Positions 23,718 through 37,400 of a stretch of DNA of 64,000 nucleotides are shown one piece after another. A program made the position numbers and the translations under genes. The stretch's first letter is position 1. Every line of letters begins with the position of its first letter. Origin of the DNA: Hordeum vulgare subsp. vulgare (lineage: Eukaryota; Streptophyta; Magnoliopsida; Poales; Poaceae); the NCBI RefSeq assembly GCF_904849725.1, contig NC_058518.1, positions 209,882,741 to 209,946,740 of the forward strand, given 5' to 3'. The notes below the pieces were generated by a model. It was not told the DNA's origin and searched no databases. It worked only from the letters and a program-made list of their open reading frames with translations.

Positions 23718-24583
23718 GCAATGCTTGATTCTTTGCCCATTTACCACTCTAGGAAAATTTCCTTCCGTGTTATTGATTTTGATGGCATCGGAATGATATA
23801 CTTCCTCGATAACATAGGGACCTTCCCATTTAGAGAGAAGCTTGCCTCCAAAGAATCTCAAACGAGAATTGTATAGCAGGACATAATCACCTACATTGAA
23901 CTCTCGTTTCTGTATTTGTTTGTCGTGCCATCTCTTAACCTTTTCCTTGAACAACTTGGCATTCTCATATGCCTGGGCCTTCCATTCATCTAACGAGCTG
24001 ATATCAAACAACCGCTTCTCACCGGCAAGTTTGAAACCAAAGTTGAGCTCTTTGATTGCCCAATAAGCTTTGTGTTCCAGCTCAAGAGGTAAATGACATG
24101 CTTTACCGTACACTATTTTGTACGGAGACATGACCATGGGATTCTTATAGGCAGTTCTATAAGCCCACAGTGCATCATCGAGCTTCTTAGACCAATTCTT
24201 TCTAGACCTGTTGACAGTCTTTTGCAGAATTAGTTTAATCTCTCTATTGCTTAGCTCTACTTGACCACTGGACTGAGGGTGATAGGGATACGCAATTCTA
24301 TGGTTGACATCGTACTTAGCAAGCGTTTAACGGAAAGCACCATGAATGAAATGTGAACCACCGTCGGTCATTAGATATCTAGGGATTCCAAATCTAGGGA
24401 AAATAACTTCTTTAAGCATCCTGATAGAGGTGTTGTGATCAACACTACTAATGGGGATAGCTTCTACCCACTTAGTGACGTAATCAACAACAACTAGGAT
24501 ATGAGTATACCCATTGGATTTTGGAAAATGTCCCATATAATCAAAGCCCCAAACATCAAATGGTTCAATGACAAGTGAATAGT
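23586..24583 (-). pseudogene. Integrase, C-terminal part of D (one in-frame stop, interrupted by E)
   Basis: On the - strand the frame passes the first catalytic Asp region (WGFDYMG), the second Asp (TDGGSHF), a TAA stop at 24327-24329, and then in the same frame the catalytic Glu (GQVELSN) and the C-terminal DNA-binding region, ending at 23586. The zinc-binding N-terminus is on the other side of E, near 38470. The same TAA is present in G. The E insertion and the stop both prevent production of a whole enzyme. The extreme C-terminus lies in the tandem duplication at 23339-23717. Confidence 0.85.
24579..24583 (+). repeat. Target site duplication of element E, left copy (ATAGT)
   Basis: ATAGT is repeated at 38359-38363. 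Removing E restores the D integrase region. Confidence 0.95.
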
Positions 24584-27500
24584 TGTGACATCCCCGACTT
24601 TTGCTACAGTAATTATTGTAATTAAGCTACAGTGATCAATCGCTAATGATGCCACGTCATCGAATTCCCATCTCAGACCCGCGTTGATTCGAGTCTGTTC
24701 GGATCCAAAAATTTGAAAACAAAAGAAAAAGTATTTTATAAATTCATGTTAAATATTAAAAGAATATGTATGTGAAAGAGAGAATTAGAGGTATGTATAA
24801 TAGATTGTAAAAGAAAGTATAAGAAAAGTATTTAAAAAGAAAGTTAAATAGTATATTAAATAATAAGAGATAGAAAAAAAAAGAGAAACAACCCCAACCG
24901 GCCCAACTGGGCCAAATGGCCCAGCCGGCCTCCCCAACCCCTCCCAAACCCTAGCGAGGGCCACCCCCACGCCAGTTCCCTCGCCCCCCCCCCCTCGCTA
25001 CTCCCTCCCCCCCCCCCCCCCCCCGAGCGCCGCCAGCGCCCCCCACGCTCCCCCTCGACCCCACCTCCCGTGACTCTCTCCCCTCCCGCAGACCCCTCTC
25101 CCTCCCCACGATCCCTCCTCTCCCTCCTCTCCCGTCGCCCCAGATCCCACCTCGGCCGGCAGTCTCTCCTCCTCCCGCCGGCAGCCCCCCCCCCCCACGG
25201 CCTCCCTCCACCGACCCTCCTCCCCCGGCGCCCCCCCCCCTCACGGCCTCCTCCTCCCCCGGCGCCCCCCCCCCCTCACGGCCTCCTCCTCCCCCGGCGG
25301 CCCCTCCCATCTCCCGGCCGGCGAGCCCCCCCCCCCTCCACCGCGTCGGCCAGCAGCACCCCCTCGGCCTCCACCCCGCCGGCAGGGGCCCCGGCCTCCT
25401 CGAGGTCCCTCTTGCCGGCCTCACCCACTCTGGCCGGCTCCATCTCCGGGGGCCCCTTCTCACCGGGGCCCCTCTCGGCGAACTTCAGGCCGGCTCCTCC
25501 TCGCCGACACGCCCGTCTTCACCGGAACCGCGTCACCGTCGTCACCTTCACCTTCGTGCGAACTCCAGCTTCAGCGGGCCGTCTCGTCACCGTCGGTGAG
25601 ACCCTCCTCGGGCTCCTCCCACCATGTCGATCTCCTCACTGCCCCGGTTCCGTTCCGGCAAACGGGACCTCGATCCGTCGACGGTAGACTCCGGTAGGGA
25701 GATTTGAACTTTTGGTTCTTCTAGGTGAGAGGAGTGTTGAGAGAGATGAGTGTGTTAACACACAGAGAGAGATGAGTGTTGAGAGAGAAAAGAAATAAAA
25801 ATAAATGATGTATTAGATGCGTATGTATGTATGTATGTATGAGATGCGATGTATGTATTTGCGTATATGAATATTTAGAGGAATACGACATTTGTATGGT
25901 TATGTATTGGTGATTAAAAATGTGTTTATGGCCTTAGGTCACTTACCGGTGGGGCCAACGCACCCGCTGTCTATGACAGGGAGGCCCCACGCGGTAGTTA
26001 AACTAAAAATAAAAATAATGTTTTTATCAAATAAATAAATAAATAGATATAATAATTAATTAACATAATTAGAGTATGACACGTGGGTCCCCCATTAAAT
26101 TAATCTGATAAATCAATATTTAATCTTAAATAAAACTTGTGCCTATGACGTCCGGGACCCGCTGGTCAGTTGACCGGTCAAATGTTAATGTCAGCATGAC
26201 ATCGCGATGATGTCATAATAGGATTTTATTAAAATAATTAAATCTGTTTTTAATTCTTAAATAATTAATAAAACTTTGAAAATTAATATAAAATAATCCG
26301 TAAGTCAGATCAAAATATTTTCAACATGAAAGTTGATCAGCTAATCGAGACGAACCCGGATACACGGTCCATTCGTCTGTCACGCGTCCCTAGCATAGCA
26401 AACATGGAACTTTTCCATCGTTTCCAGTATAACCGGTAGTAGCCCGAGACCCGGAAAATATTGTCAGATATTCTTCCGACCCGTCTTTGACGGATGTTCC
26501 TGCGTTAGCTCATGTCTAGCCTGCATCTTTCCATGTCATGCTTTGTGTTGCATCGGTGCTATTATTTATTGTTTCTTCCCCCTCTTCTTACCGGTAGACC
26601 CCGAGACTGACGCTGCTGCCGGGTACATCTACGACCCTGCCGATCAGTCCTTTGTCGCAGAGCAGCAAGGCAAGCAAACCCCCCTTGACCATTCCTATAT
26701 CGCCTATGTCTTTCTTCCTACTGCTTGCATTAGTATTTTGCTACTGTTGTAGTTAGCTCCTATATCTGATGCATAGCCTATTTTTGATGAACTGCTACTT
26801 TCAGTCATGTACTATAAACCTGCTTAGTATAGGTGGAGCAGTCTTCCCCTCTGACCCCGTAGTTCAGTTGCCCCGCTTGTTTTCAATTCTCGATCTCTGA
26901 TCGAAGAGCCAGACCCGACACAGCACATTCACCCCCCTTCGTTGTACGACGCTATAGGGATACTATCGGGTACCGAGGGTGACACCTCGCTAAGTACTCC
27001 TGATGATATCCCTGTAGTATAGCTAGTCGGTCGTGGTTATCGAGGGTGATTCCTCTTTCACCATTCCCGATGACGTCTCTGCCGTGCCACCCCGCGAGTG
27101 TGGGACCCCCGAGGGTGATTCCTCTAAGCCCACCTTGACGGGTACATCGTTCGGAATCCAACGAGGGTGATACCTCGGATTCCCCCGATGTTACAGCCAC
27201 ACAGTTACTCGACTATGTTACTGGGATTTTTGGTGATTAGTTGTAAGACGGGTGGATTCCCGTGAGACTGTGTTGATGGCCTAATTAAAATGCTAATGGA
27301 TTTGGGTATTTGATCTGGGTTGGTCGGAGACCTTTTCGCACTAACCGGCTACGCGGGAAGAATTATGGGTACTCGGCGTCGCGGTATCAGCCGAAGCTTT
27401 TCAGATGCCAGCAATGTAGCGGCGCGCGCCCGAGTGGTCCTGAGATGCATCGCGCTTGTGATTAAGGGATGCTAGGACTGACGTCGACCGCCCACGCCAC

Positions 27501-28520
27501 GTGCAGGAGCGTGAAGGGGAACTGGGCCCATGAACCCTTTGTGCTTAGGATTTAGACCGGCGGGCTGGCCTCTCTGATTAGTCTTAGGTGGGGTTGCGAC
27601 GTGTCGATATTCCGAGGCCGGGTAGGACCCAGAAAAGTATGTCCGGCCAGAGTGTTATCGAGCATGACGGGACATGTGGTGCACCCCTGCAGGGATGAAA
27701 ATTAACTATTCGGATAGCCGTGTCCACGGTTACAGGACGACTTGGAGTTGTGCCCCGATCTTATACAACTACAATTGTTACTTAACTGGAATTAGTTTGC
27801 CTCGGGATTGCTTCCTCGCAGGGAGTCGAGGGAGGATCTTTAGGCGTGACCTCACTTTATTATTGCTGCAACAATATGACTATTAATGTGTTACCCCTGT
27901 TCTACTCTCGTCTATTGCTGCAAGACCCTGAAGATGCTAGTCTTCGATAGGACTAGGCCTTCTCTCTCTATTCTCGCATTGCTGCAGTCAGTCCACATAT
28001 ACACCACCCCTTCTTTGATACTGATGCATAATTAGAATAGTTCTGATGTAAGACTTGTGAGTACTTTGGATGAGTACTCACCGCTGCTTTGCTCCCCCTT
28101 GTCCGCTTGATCCGTTTGCTGCGACCAGATGATGGAGCCCAGGAGATGGAGGTCCCCGCCACCGACGACTGCTACCCCGACGGTGCCTACTACTACGTGG
28201 AGGCCGCTGAGGATCAGGAGTAGTTAGGAGGTTCCCAGGCAGGAGGCCTCGCCTCGTTCGATCGTTGTATCTTTTGTGCTAGCCTTCTCTAAGGCACCCC
28301 CATGTTTTATTTCTGTACTCAGATATTTGTTGCTTCCGCTGACTCGTGTGTTTATCGAGCTTTCGTATTCTAGCCCTCGAGGCCCCTGGCTTGTAATATG
28401 AAGCTGATGTTATTTTATTTGTGTCTAGAGTTATGTTGTGATATCTTCCCGTGAGTCCTTGGGTTTGATCGTACGCACATGTGTGTATGGTTAGCGTACG
28501 ATTAAGCCGAGGGCGTCACA
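24584..28520 (+). repeat. Element E 5' LTR
   Basis: TGTGACATCCCCGAC to GGGCGTCACA. Contents: AT-rich start, C-runs (about 24985-25024), a very GC-rich 25000-25690 segment, an ATGT microsatellite (about 25824-25842) and four spaced cgagggtgaNNcctc motifs at 26974-27178. Confidence 0.95.
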
Positions 28521-28523
28521 AGT

Positions 28524-28537
28524 TGGTATCAGAGCCA
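28524..28537 (+). other. Primer binding site of E (initiator tRNA-Met)
   Basis: tggtatcagagcca is the exact complement of the 3' end of plant initiator tRNA-Met and starts 4 nt after the LTR. Confidence 0.92.
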
Positions 28538-28839
28538 ACTGCCTGTAGGTAGCCCCCTTTCCAACTCCTTGGCCGAAGTTGAGTCTAGTGTTTGAAAAAC
28601 TTTACTAACACTGATGTTGTGGCTTACGGGCCCACATCTCAATTGGGTGGTATTAGTATCTTTTACTCCTTTTCTATACTCTGGGCTCTACTTTCTCTTC
28701 TCTTTCGGGTCAAAGATTTTACTAACTCTAACATTAGGTTCTCGAATCACATCGATCCGGAGCGGTGGACTATCTACTCTTTTTCTCCTGAATATGTATT
28801 ACACACACTGTCATTGACATCCGTCAATCTTATTTTCAG

Positions 28840-29628
28840 ATGCGTCCCGCAAGACAGCACGTGCACCTGACACAGGCCACTGAGATGACTGGGTTCCCGG
28901 CCATTTTGGTCGATCTCCTGACCAGGCTGGGTTATCGCTGGTACCCCGAGTACACAGTGTTCGAGGATTTCCGCGAGTACAACCAGTACCAGTACCAGGC
29001 TGAGGTTCGCATCTTCGACCAGAGGGGCGGCGAGACCCTCGAGCGCCACGTGTTCTGTGGTATTTGAGTGTCGGTCGAGATGGCCGTCCATGATGCGGCC
29101 TACATCGCCATCACCCGTCTCCGTGGAGCGTACCCTCACCTGGAGGAGAGCCCTTTCAGATACATCCCGCATGCTCCTGCTGGGGATGAGACTGGGTCTG
29201 ATCTCACTGCCTACGCTTCTGACGTTCGGGAGCGCAGCGACCGTTCCTACGTCGCTGTCTGCGCCCCCTACGTGACGCGTCGCTACGACGCGTGGGTTCT
29301 GGTGCAGTACACTGAGGCAATGGATCGTGCTTTCCGAGCTCTGACTGTGGAGCTGTATGCTACGCGCGCTCGTCTTTACGACGCGTTGACAGAGCTACAG
29401 CCATCACACTATCCGAGGGTTCCACCTATGCGCATCCGCGAGCTGAGCAGGATAGAGCTACCATCAGCTCTCGAGTGGACTGATGTTGGGGGTAGAACCC
29501 CTGCACTTGGACCTCAGCTGCTCGACTGGATGCGGTACCCTCACCAGAGTCACAACGGGACACAGGGTCCTGTCCCTACCTTCTATCACCGCCAGCTACC
29601 AGGATTCGATCGTCCTCTCCGACGTTGA
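28840..29628 (+). pseudogene. Pre-gag ORF of E with one in-frame stop
   Basis: From ATG 28840 a frame of 75 codons ends at TGA 29065-29067 and stays open in the same frame to 29628, giving about 262 codons split by one stop. Codon use looks coding (GC-rich third positions) like the polyprotein downstream, while the surrounding leader is AT-rich. The product has repeated Tyr/Arg-rich stretches (YRWYPEY, REYNQYQYQ) and no zinc knuckle or catalytic motif that I recognise. An extra ORF before gag is known in some large plant gypsy elements, but its role here is unknown. The stop could be a recent C-to-T decay at a methylated site or a point of readthrough. Confidence 0.6.
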
Positions 29629-29910
29629 TGTAGCCTTATCGCTACATCTCGTTGTGGTACTCTTCCACCGCGTGCCTGCGCGCCGCCTAGTGAGTCCAGG
29701 GTATCGTCAAATGCGTCCGAGCTATCGCCAAATTTCGAATTTGTAACCGTTAGTCTGTAATCGAACTTATGTATGGGTCCGTATGTCGAACTCAACTACT
29801 ATGGAGTATCTATCGCATTTCCCTTTCATAATGCTTAATTACTTCATGAATGCGTGCGATGCCTTTGCAATTACTTTAAGCTAAACTACCCCTGCTAAAT
29901 ATTTAACAAG

Positions 29911-32900
29911 ATGGTTAGACCAGTTGGCCGCCCGCGTGCCCCTACCAACGATGCACCACCCCCGCCTCCTGAGTATATGGCGGGGATGATCCAACAGTTT
30001 GAGCTGAACCGCCAGTTTATGCAAGGGCTCATGGATCAGTTCCAAAGGCCGAACATGAACCAACCACAAGGCGTGACACTGCAAGACTTCTGCCGTCTCA
30101 ACCCTGCGATCTACCACAGCTCAACTCAGCCTCTAGATGCTGATGACTGGCTCCGTGACATTTCTTATGAGCTGGAGTCTGCCAATGTGCCCCTGGCGAG
30201 CTATGTCAACTTTGCCGCCTACTTTCTGAAGGGTCCTGCTGCTCAATGGTGGGACAGCCACATGCGCTCTCAGCCCGATGGAACTATCATCACTTGGGCA
30301 GAGTTCAAGGCTGCTTTCCGTGCTCGATACATTCCCCAGGGAATCATGGACCGGAAGAAGTGTGAGTTCCGCAACTTGGTCCAAGGCAACAAGACTGTGG
30401 ATGCTTATCAGCGGGAATTTCTGGAATTATCTCGCTATGCTGAAGAAGACATTGCGACTGATGCACGCAGGCAGGAGAAGTTCCGTGAAGGCCTCCACCC
30501 TGATATCAAGCTGACACTCCTCGTTCAGGACTATGCTGATTTCGCCACCCTCGTGAACAAGGCTATTCAGGTTGAGACTGGTCTGCAGGAATACAAAGAT
30601 AGCAGCAAGCGCAACCGTGACATGGGCTCATCTTCGGGCTCATCTGCACAGAAGCGGAAGATCTGGATTCCCAACAACATGTACCATGCACCTGCTCCTA
30701 CTCCGAGGGCGTCCTATGCTGCACCTCGCCTGCCTCCTCCACCGCCTAGGCAGCCGAGGCTTCCAACTCCACCGCCTCGAGTTCCTCCTTCCCGTCCTGA
30801 GGACGGGCTGTGCTTCAAGTGTGGCCGTCCAGGTCACCGTGCTAGAGACTGCAGGCAGAAACCGAATCAGCTGACACTTACGGCAACTGGCAGTGGCAAC
30901 AACCAGAACCGCAACTTCAACACTAAGCCTGCTTATGTTCGTGGTCAGGCCAACAACATTGATATGGGTCAAGCTCAAGACCAGCCTGCTACCGTGATGG
31001 GTACACTTCTCGTTAACTCAGTACCTGCTTCTGTATTGTTTGATACAGGAGCATCGCATTCCTTTATGTCGGAAAATTTTGCATACATGCATGACATTAG
31101 GAGCGAAGAGATGAACATCCCGATAGTGGTAAACACCCCTGGGGGCGAATGCCGAACCTCTGTGGTTTGCCCCCATGTTCTAGTTGAAATTGAAGGATTA
31201 GAATTCCTTGCCAACCCCATCCTACTAAAGTCATCCAACATTGATCTCATATTGGGGATGGACTGGTTGAAAGCTCATATGGCATCGATCGTTTGTGCCA
31301 CCAAGACCGTCCACCTCCTACACCCTTCAGATGAAGTAATAAGCTACCATGCGCATCTCGTCCGTAATGCTGAGGCACGACTGTATGCTTTGAATGCATT
31401 AAATGTGTCGCCTCTTGAAGGGATTGAAAACATACCAGTGGTCCGAGAATTTCAAGATGTCTTTCCAGAAGAACTTCCGGGGATTCCCCCTGCTCGAGCT
31501 GTCGAGTTTGTCATTGACTTGGTACCCAGTACCACTCCTATTGCCAAGCGTCCTTATAAAATGCCACCACATGAACTCCTTGAACTTAAGCAAGAAATTG
31601 ACAACTCGCTCCGTCTGGGTTTCATCCGTCCGAGTTCCTCTGCTTGGGGAGCACCTTCTCTCTTTGTTAAGAAGAAGGATGGGACAAATCGATTGGTCCA
31701 AGACTATCGTCCTATCAACCAGGCCACTATTCAGAACAAATATCCTCTCCCTCGGATAAATGATTTGTATGATCAACTTGCTGGTTCCACCGTTTTCTCT
31801 AAGCTTGACTTGAGATTAGGATACCACCAGATCCGTGTTCGCAAGGAGGATATTCCAAAAACCGCCTTTGTTACTCGATATGGATCATACGAGTACACCG
31901 TCATGTCCTTCGGCTTAACCAATGCACCGGCAACCTTCTCTCGACTGATGAATTATATATTCATGGACTACCTCGACAAATTTGTCGTGGTATATCTGGA
32001 TGATATTCTGGTGTTTTCGAAGAACAAAGAAGAGCATGCTGAACATCTTCGTCTTGTACTGGATAAGCTTCGCGAGCATAAACTCTATGCGAAGTATTCC
32101 AAATGTGAGTTCTCGCTAGACGAAGTGACTTACCTTGGTCATGTGATTTCCAAGGATGGTATTGCGGTCAACCCCGAACGAATTCAAGCTATTCTTGACT
32201 GGACTCCCCCAAAGAATGTCAAGCAAGTCAGAAGTTTTCTCGGACTCGCCAGCTATTGCCGTCGATTCGTCGAGAACTTCTCCAAGATTGCGAAGCCCTT
32301 AACCAACCTACTTCACAAAGGTGTTAAGTATGAATGGACTGATAAATGCCAGGAAAGTTTCCAGGCACTCAAGGACAAACTGACGTCCGCTCCAGTACTT
32401 GCTCCTCCAGATACGAAAAGGGATTTCGTCATATACTGTGATGCTTCTCGTCAAGGAATAGGTTGTGTCCTAATGCAGGATCGCAAGGTGATCGCTTATG
32501 CTTCACGTCAACTGCGTGCTCATGAAGAGAACTACCCAGTTCATGATCTCGAGCTTGCCGCAGTCATTCACGCATTGAAGGAATGGCGACAATACCTTGT
32601 CGGTAATCGCTGTGAAATCTACACCGACCATCAAAGTCTGAAGTACTTGTTCACTCAACCGGAGCTGAACCTGCGTCAACAAAGATGGATGGAGCGTATA
32701 GCAGATTTTGACTGTAGTATATCATATACCCCTGCCAAGGCTAATGTAATGGCTGATGCCTTAAGTCGCAAGTCATACTGCAACCACCTCCAGGTTCATC
32801 AGGTTCACGATCGTCTGCAAGAGGAATTCCGTAAGCTGAACCTCCACATTGTTCCTCAGGGTTACCTTGTTCCCCCTCCTGAAGAGTTTCAAAAGATGAA

Positions 32901-34398
32901 CCTTCGTGTTGTTAATCAGGGTTCCCTCAGTAACCTAGTGGTTGAACCAGATCTTGTGAGCTCCATAAAGAATATACAAGACTTTGACGATGATGTCGAC
33001 GGGATTAAGAGCTATATTGCGAAGGGTAAACCCTCCTTTTTCACTATTGATGAAGGTGGCGCCTTGTATTTCAAGGGTCACCTATTCGTCCCAAATAAGA
33101 AGGAAAATCTCAGGATGACTGGAAAGGTGATGGAAGAAGCTCATGACACACCATTGTCTATTCACCCGGGTAGTACCAAGATGTACCAAGACATCCGACA
33201 AAGATTCTGGTGGCCCAATATGAAACAAGACATTGCACGATATGTGGCAGAATGTGATATATGCCGGCGTATCAAAGCAGAACACCAAAAGCTTGCTGGA
33301 ACTCTGCAACCTATCTCTATTCCCGAGTGGAAATGGGACCACGTTGAAATGGACTTCGTCACTGGTTTTCCCAGGTCTCAGAAAGGTAATGATGCTATTC
33401 TTGTCGTCATTGATCGACTGTCCAAAGTTGCACATTTCCTGGCCGTCAAAGAAACGATTAATGCTAGTCAGCTGGCAGATCTTTATATGTCAAGAGTTGT
33501 TTCACTTCACGGTATTCCGTTGGTAATCAGTTCGGACCGTGGCAGTTTGTTCACTTCAAAATTCTGGGAAAGTTTTCAGAAGGCTATGGGGACTCATCTG
33601 TCCTTCAGCACTGCATTTCATCCTCAATCCCAGGGACAAGTTGAACGAGTCAACCAAATTCTCGAGGACATGCTTCGAGCTTGTGTCATTTCTTTCGGTA
33701 AGAAATGGGAGGAATCTCTCCCGTATGTCGAGTTCTCTTACAACAATAGCTATCAAGCTAGTCTGAAGATGGCCCCTTTCGAAGTATTGTATGGGCGAAG
33801 GTGTCGAACTTCTCTGAATTGGTCAGAAACTGGGGAACGATCACTCTTCGGTCCGGATATTATTCAACATGCCGAAGATCAAGTCCGCATTATTCATGAG
33901 AATCTGAAGGCTGCTCAGTATCGTCAGAAGAGTCAGTATGACCGTCATCATCAGGATATGGTCTATCAACCTGGCGAAAAGGCTTATCTTCGTGTCACAC
34001 CAATGAGAGGTGCACACCGTTTCGGAATCAAGGGCAAGTTAGCTCCTCGTTATATTGGTCCTTTCACTGTTCTCGAAAGGCGTGGAAGAGTGGCTTATCA
34101 ATTGGAACTGCCGGCGAACCTTTCTCAGGTTCACGATGTCTTCCATGTTTCTCAGCTCCGTCGCTGCTTCAAGGACCCTATTCGAGCAGTGGATCACGAT
34201 ATGCTTGAGCTACAACAAGACCTCTCTTATAAAGAGCATCCGGTCCGCATTCTCGATCAAGCTGAACGTAAGACTCGTCGCAAGGTCACCAAGTTCCTTA
34301 AGGTGCAGTGGTCAAATCACTCTGAAGATGAAGCCACTTGGGAACGCGAGGATCATCTTTGTGATGAATACCCCGGGCTCTTTCCCTCTACCTCTTAA
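29911..34398 (+). CDS. gag-pol: Gag-Pol polyprotein of element E (1495 residues, intact)
   Basis: One open frame. Gag occupies about residues 1-300, with the zinc knuckle [14 protein letters not shown] at 301-314. Aspartic protease core FDTGAS has its Asp at 378. Reverse transcriptase has YLDD at 695-698. RNase H Asp residues are at 844 (YCDAS) and 906 (TDHQS). Integrase has zinc ligands H1078, H1085, C1115 and C1118, and catalytic D1148, D1209 and E1245 (D-35-E spacing). A chromodomain-like end spans about 1443-1490. All catalytic residues are present and there is no frameshift, so this copy looks functional at protein level. Gag and Pol share one frame, as in many chromoviruses. The chromodomain should guide insertion to particular chromatin; that is family knowledge. 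Confidence 0.96.
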   Translation: MVRPVGRPRAPTNDAPPPPPEYMAGMIQQFELNRQFMQGLMDQFQRPNMNQPQGVTLQDFCRLNPAIYHSSTQPLDADDWLRDISYELESANVPLASYVNFAAYFLKGPAAQWWDSHMRSQPDGTIITWAEFKAAFRARYIPQGIMDRKKCEFRNLVQGNKTVDAYQREFLELSRYAEEDIATDARRQEKFREGLHPDIKLTLLVQDYADFATLVNKAIQVETGLQEYKDSSKRNRDMGSSSGSSAQKRKIWIPNNMYHAPAPTPRASYAAPRLPPPPPRQPRLPTPPPRVPPSRPEDGLCFKCGRPGHRARDCRQKPNQLTLTATGSGNNQNRNFNTKPAYVRGQANNIDMGQAQDQPATVMGTLLVNSVPASVLFDTGASHSFMSENFAYMHDIRSEEMNIPIVVNTPGGECRTSVVCPHVLVEIEGLEFLANPILLKSSNIDLILGMDWLKAHMASIVCATKTVHLLHPSDEVISYHAHLVRNAEARLYALNALNVSPLEGIENIPVVREFQDVFPEELPGIPPARAVEFVIDLVPSTTPIAKRPYKMPPHELLELKQEIDNSLRLGFIRPSSSAWGAPSLFVKKKDGTNRLVQDYRPINQATIQNKYPLPRINDLYDQLAGSTVFSKLDLRLGYHQIRVRKEDIPKTAFVTRYGSYEYTVMSFGLTNAPATFSRLMNYIFMDYLDKFVVVYLDDILVFSKNKEEHAEHLRLVLDKLREHKLYAKYSKCEFSLDEVTYLGHVISKDGIAVNPERIQAILDWTPPKNVKQVRSFLGLASYCRRFVENFSKIAKPLTNLLHKGVKYEWTDKCQESFQALKDKLTSAPVLAPPDTKRDFVIYCDASRQGIGCVLMQDRKVIAYASRQLRAHEENYPVHDLELAAVIHALKEWRQYLVGNRCEIYTDHQSLKYLFTQPELNLRQQRWMERIADFDCSISYTPAKANVMADALSRKSYCNHLQVHQVHDRLQEEFRKLNLHIVPQGYLVPPPEEFQKMNLRVVNQGSLSNLVVEPDLVSSIKNIQDFDDDVDGIKSYIAKGKPSFFTIDEGGALYFKGHLFVPNKKENLRMTGKVMEEAHDTPLSIHPGSTKMYQDIRQRFWWPNMKQDIARYVAECDICRRIKAEHQKLAGTLQPISIPEWKWDHVEMDFVTGFPRSQKGNDAILVVIDRLSKVAHFLAVKETINASQLADLYMSRVVSLHGIPLVISSDRGSLFTSKFWESFQKAMGTHLSFSTAFHPQSQGQVERVNQILEDMLRACVISFGKKWEESLPYVEFSYNNSYQASLKMAPFEVLYGRRCRTSLNWSETGERSLFGPDIIQHAEDQVRIIHENLKAAQYRQKSQYDRHHQDMVYQPGEKAYLRVTPMRGAHRFGIKGKLAPRYIGPFTVLERRGRVAYQLELPANLSQVHDVFHVSQLRRCFKDPIRAVDHDMLELQQDLSYKEHPVRILDQAERKTRRKVTKFLKVQWSNHSEDEATWEREDHLCDEYPGLFPSTS

Positions 34399-34421
34399 TT
34401 CTCGGGACGAGAATTCTTGTT

Positions 34422-34434
34422 AGTAGGGGAGAAT
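34422..34434 (+). other. Polypurine tract of E
   Basis: agtaggggagaat lies immediately before the 3' LTR. F has a related agtgtaggagagt at the same place. Confidence 0.8.
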
Positions 34435-37400
34435 TGTGACATCCCCGACTTTTGCTACAGTAATTATTGTAATTAAGCTACAGTGATCAATCGCTAATGA
34501 TGCCACGTCATCGAATTCCCATCTCAGACCCGCGTTGATTCGAGTCTGTTCGGATCCAAAAATTTGAAAACAAAAGAAAAAGTATTTTATAAATTCATGT
34601 TAAATATTAAAAGAATATGTATGTGAAAGAGAGAATTAGAGGTATGTATAATAGATTGTAAAAGAAAGTATAAGAAAAGTATTTAAAAAGAAAGTTAAAT
34701 AGTATATTAAATAATAAGAGATAGAAAAAAAAAGAGAAACAACCCCAACCGGCCCAACTGGGCCAAATGGCCCAGCCGGCCTCCCCAACCCCTCCCAAAC
34801 CCTAGCGAGGGCCACCCCCACGCCAGTTCCCTCGCCCCCCCCCCCCCTCGCTACTCCCTCCCCCCCCCCCCCCCCCGAGCGCCGCCAGTGCCCCCCACGC
34901 TCCCCCTCGACCCCACCCCCACCGACACTCCCTCCCACCTCCCGTGACTCTCTCCCCTCCCGCAGACCCCTCTCCCTCCCCACGATCCCTCCTCTCCCTC
35001 CTCTCCCGTCGCCCCAGATCCCACCTCGGCCGGCGGTCTCTCCTCCTCCCGCCGGCAGCCCCCCCCCCCCACGGCCTCCCTCCACCGACCCTCCTCCCCC
35101 GGCGCCCCCCCCCCCCTCACGGCCTCCTCCTCCCCCGGCGCCCCCCCTCACGGCCTCCTCCTCCCCCGGCGGCCCCTCCCCTCTCCCGGCCGGCGAGCCC
35201 CCCCCCCTCCACCGCGCCGGCCAGCAGCACCCCCTCGGCCTCCACCCCGTCGGCAGGGGCCCCGGCCTCCTCGAGGTCCCTCTTGCCGGCCTCACCCACT
35301 CCGGGGCCAGTCTCGGCGAACCTCCGGCCGGCTCCTCCTCACCGGCACGCCCGTCTTCACCGGAACCGCGTCACCGTCGTCACCTTCACCTTCGTGCGAA
35401 CTCCAGCTTCATCGGGCCGTCTCGTCATCGTCGGTGAGCCCCTCCTCGGGCTCCTCCCACCATGTCGATCTCATCACCGCCCCGGTTACGTTTCGGCAAA
35501 CGGGACCTCGATCCGTCGACGGTAGACTCCGGTAGGGAGATTTGAACTTTTGGTTCTTCTAGGTGGAGTTAGCAGAGAGTTGTTCTGTGTCTGTTAACAC
35601 AGAGAGAGAGATGAGTGTTGAGAGAGAAAAGAAATAAAAATAAATGATGTATTAGATGCGTATGTATGTATGTATGTATGTATGAGATGCGATGTATGTA
35701 TTTGCGTATATGAATATTTAGAGGAATACGACATTTGTATGGTTATGTATTGGTGATTAAAAATGTGTTTATGGCCTTAGGTCACTTACCGGTGGGGCCA
35801 ACGCACCCGCTGTCTATGACAGGGAGGCCCCACGCGGTAGTTAAACTAAAAATAAAAATAATGTTTTTATCAAATAAATAAATAAATAGATATAATAATT
35901 AATTGACATAATTAGAGTATGACACGTGGGTCCCCCATTAAATTAATCTGATAAATCAATATTTAATCTTATATAAAACTTGTGCCTATGACGTTCGGGA
36001 CCCGCTGGTCAGTTGACCGGTCAAATGTTAATGTCAGCATGACATCGTGATGATGTCATAATAGGATTTTATTAAAATAATTAAATCTGTTTTTAATTCT
36101 TAAATAATTAATAAAACTTTGAAAATTAATATAAAATAATCCGTAAGTCAGATCAAAATATTTTCAACATGAAAGTTGATCAGCTAATCGAGACGAACCC
36201 GGATACACGGTCCATTCGTCTGTCACACGTCCCTAGCATAGCAAACATGGAACTTTTCCATCGTTTCCAGTATAACCGGTAGTAGCCCGAGACCCGGAAA
36301 ATATCGTCAGATATTCTTCCGACCCGTCTTTGACGGATGTTCCTGCGTTAGCTCATGTCTACCCTGCATCTTTCCATGTCATGCTTTGTGTTGCATCGGT
36401 GCTATTATTTATTGTTTCTTCCCCCTCTTCTTACCGGTAGACCCCGAGACTGACGCTGCTGCCGGGTACATCTACGACCCTGCCGATCAGTCCTTTGTCG
36501 CAGAGCAGCAAGGCAAGCAAACCCCCCTTGATCATTCCTATATCGCATATGTCTTTCTTCCTACTGCTTGCATTAGTATTTTGCTACTGTTGTAGTTAGC
36601 TCCTATATCTGATGCATAGCCTATTTTTGATGAACTGCTACTTTCAGTCATGTACTATAAACCTGCTTAGTATAGGTGGAGCAGTCTTCCCCTCTGACCC
36701 CGTAGTTCAGTTGCCCCGCTTGTTTTCAATTCTCGATCTCTGATCGACGAGCCAGACCCGACACGGCACATTCACCCCCCTTCGTTGTACGACGCTATAG
36801 GGATACTATCGGGTACCGAGGGTGACACCTCGCTAAGTACTCCTGATGATATCCCTGTAGTATAGCTAGTCGGTCGTGGTTATCGAGGGTGATTCCTCTT
36901 TCACCATTCCCGATGACGTCTCTGCCGTGCCACCCCGCGAGTGTGGGACCCCCGAGGGTGATTCCTCTAAGCCCACCTTGACGGGTACATCGTTCGGAAT
37001 CCAACGAGGGTGATACCTCGGATTCCCCCGATGTTACAGCCACACAGTTACTCGACTATGTTACTGGGATTTTTGGTGATTAGTTGTAAGACGGGTGGAT
37101 TCCCGTGAGACTGTGTTGATGGCCTAATTAAAATGCTAATGGATTTGGGTATTTGATCTGGGTTGGCCGGAGACCTTTTCGCACTAACCGGCTATGCGGG
37201 AAGAATTATGGGTACTCGGCGTCGCGGTATCAGCCGAAGCTTTTCAGATGCCAGCAATGTAGCGGCGCGCGCCCGAGTGGTCCCGAGATGCATCGCGCTT
37301 GTGATTAAGGGATGCTAGGACTGACGTCGGCCGCCCACGCCACGTGCAGGAGCGTGAAGGGGAACTGGGCCCATGAACCCTTTGTGCTTAGGATTTAGAC

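Noticed and set aside
24951..25687. Long Pro/Ser- and Gly/Arg-rich frames on both strands in the E LTR (also 34636-35525)
   Set aside because: They lie in a GC-rich LTR segment with C-runs that differ in length between the two LTRs, so the frames are not conserved and follow from base composition.
26543..27886. Short frames repeated in both E LTRs (for example 26543-26752 and 36386-36595)
   Set aside because: Identity between the two copies is due to LTR duplication, not coding constraint; no start context or domain.
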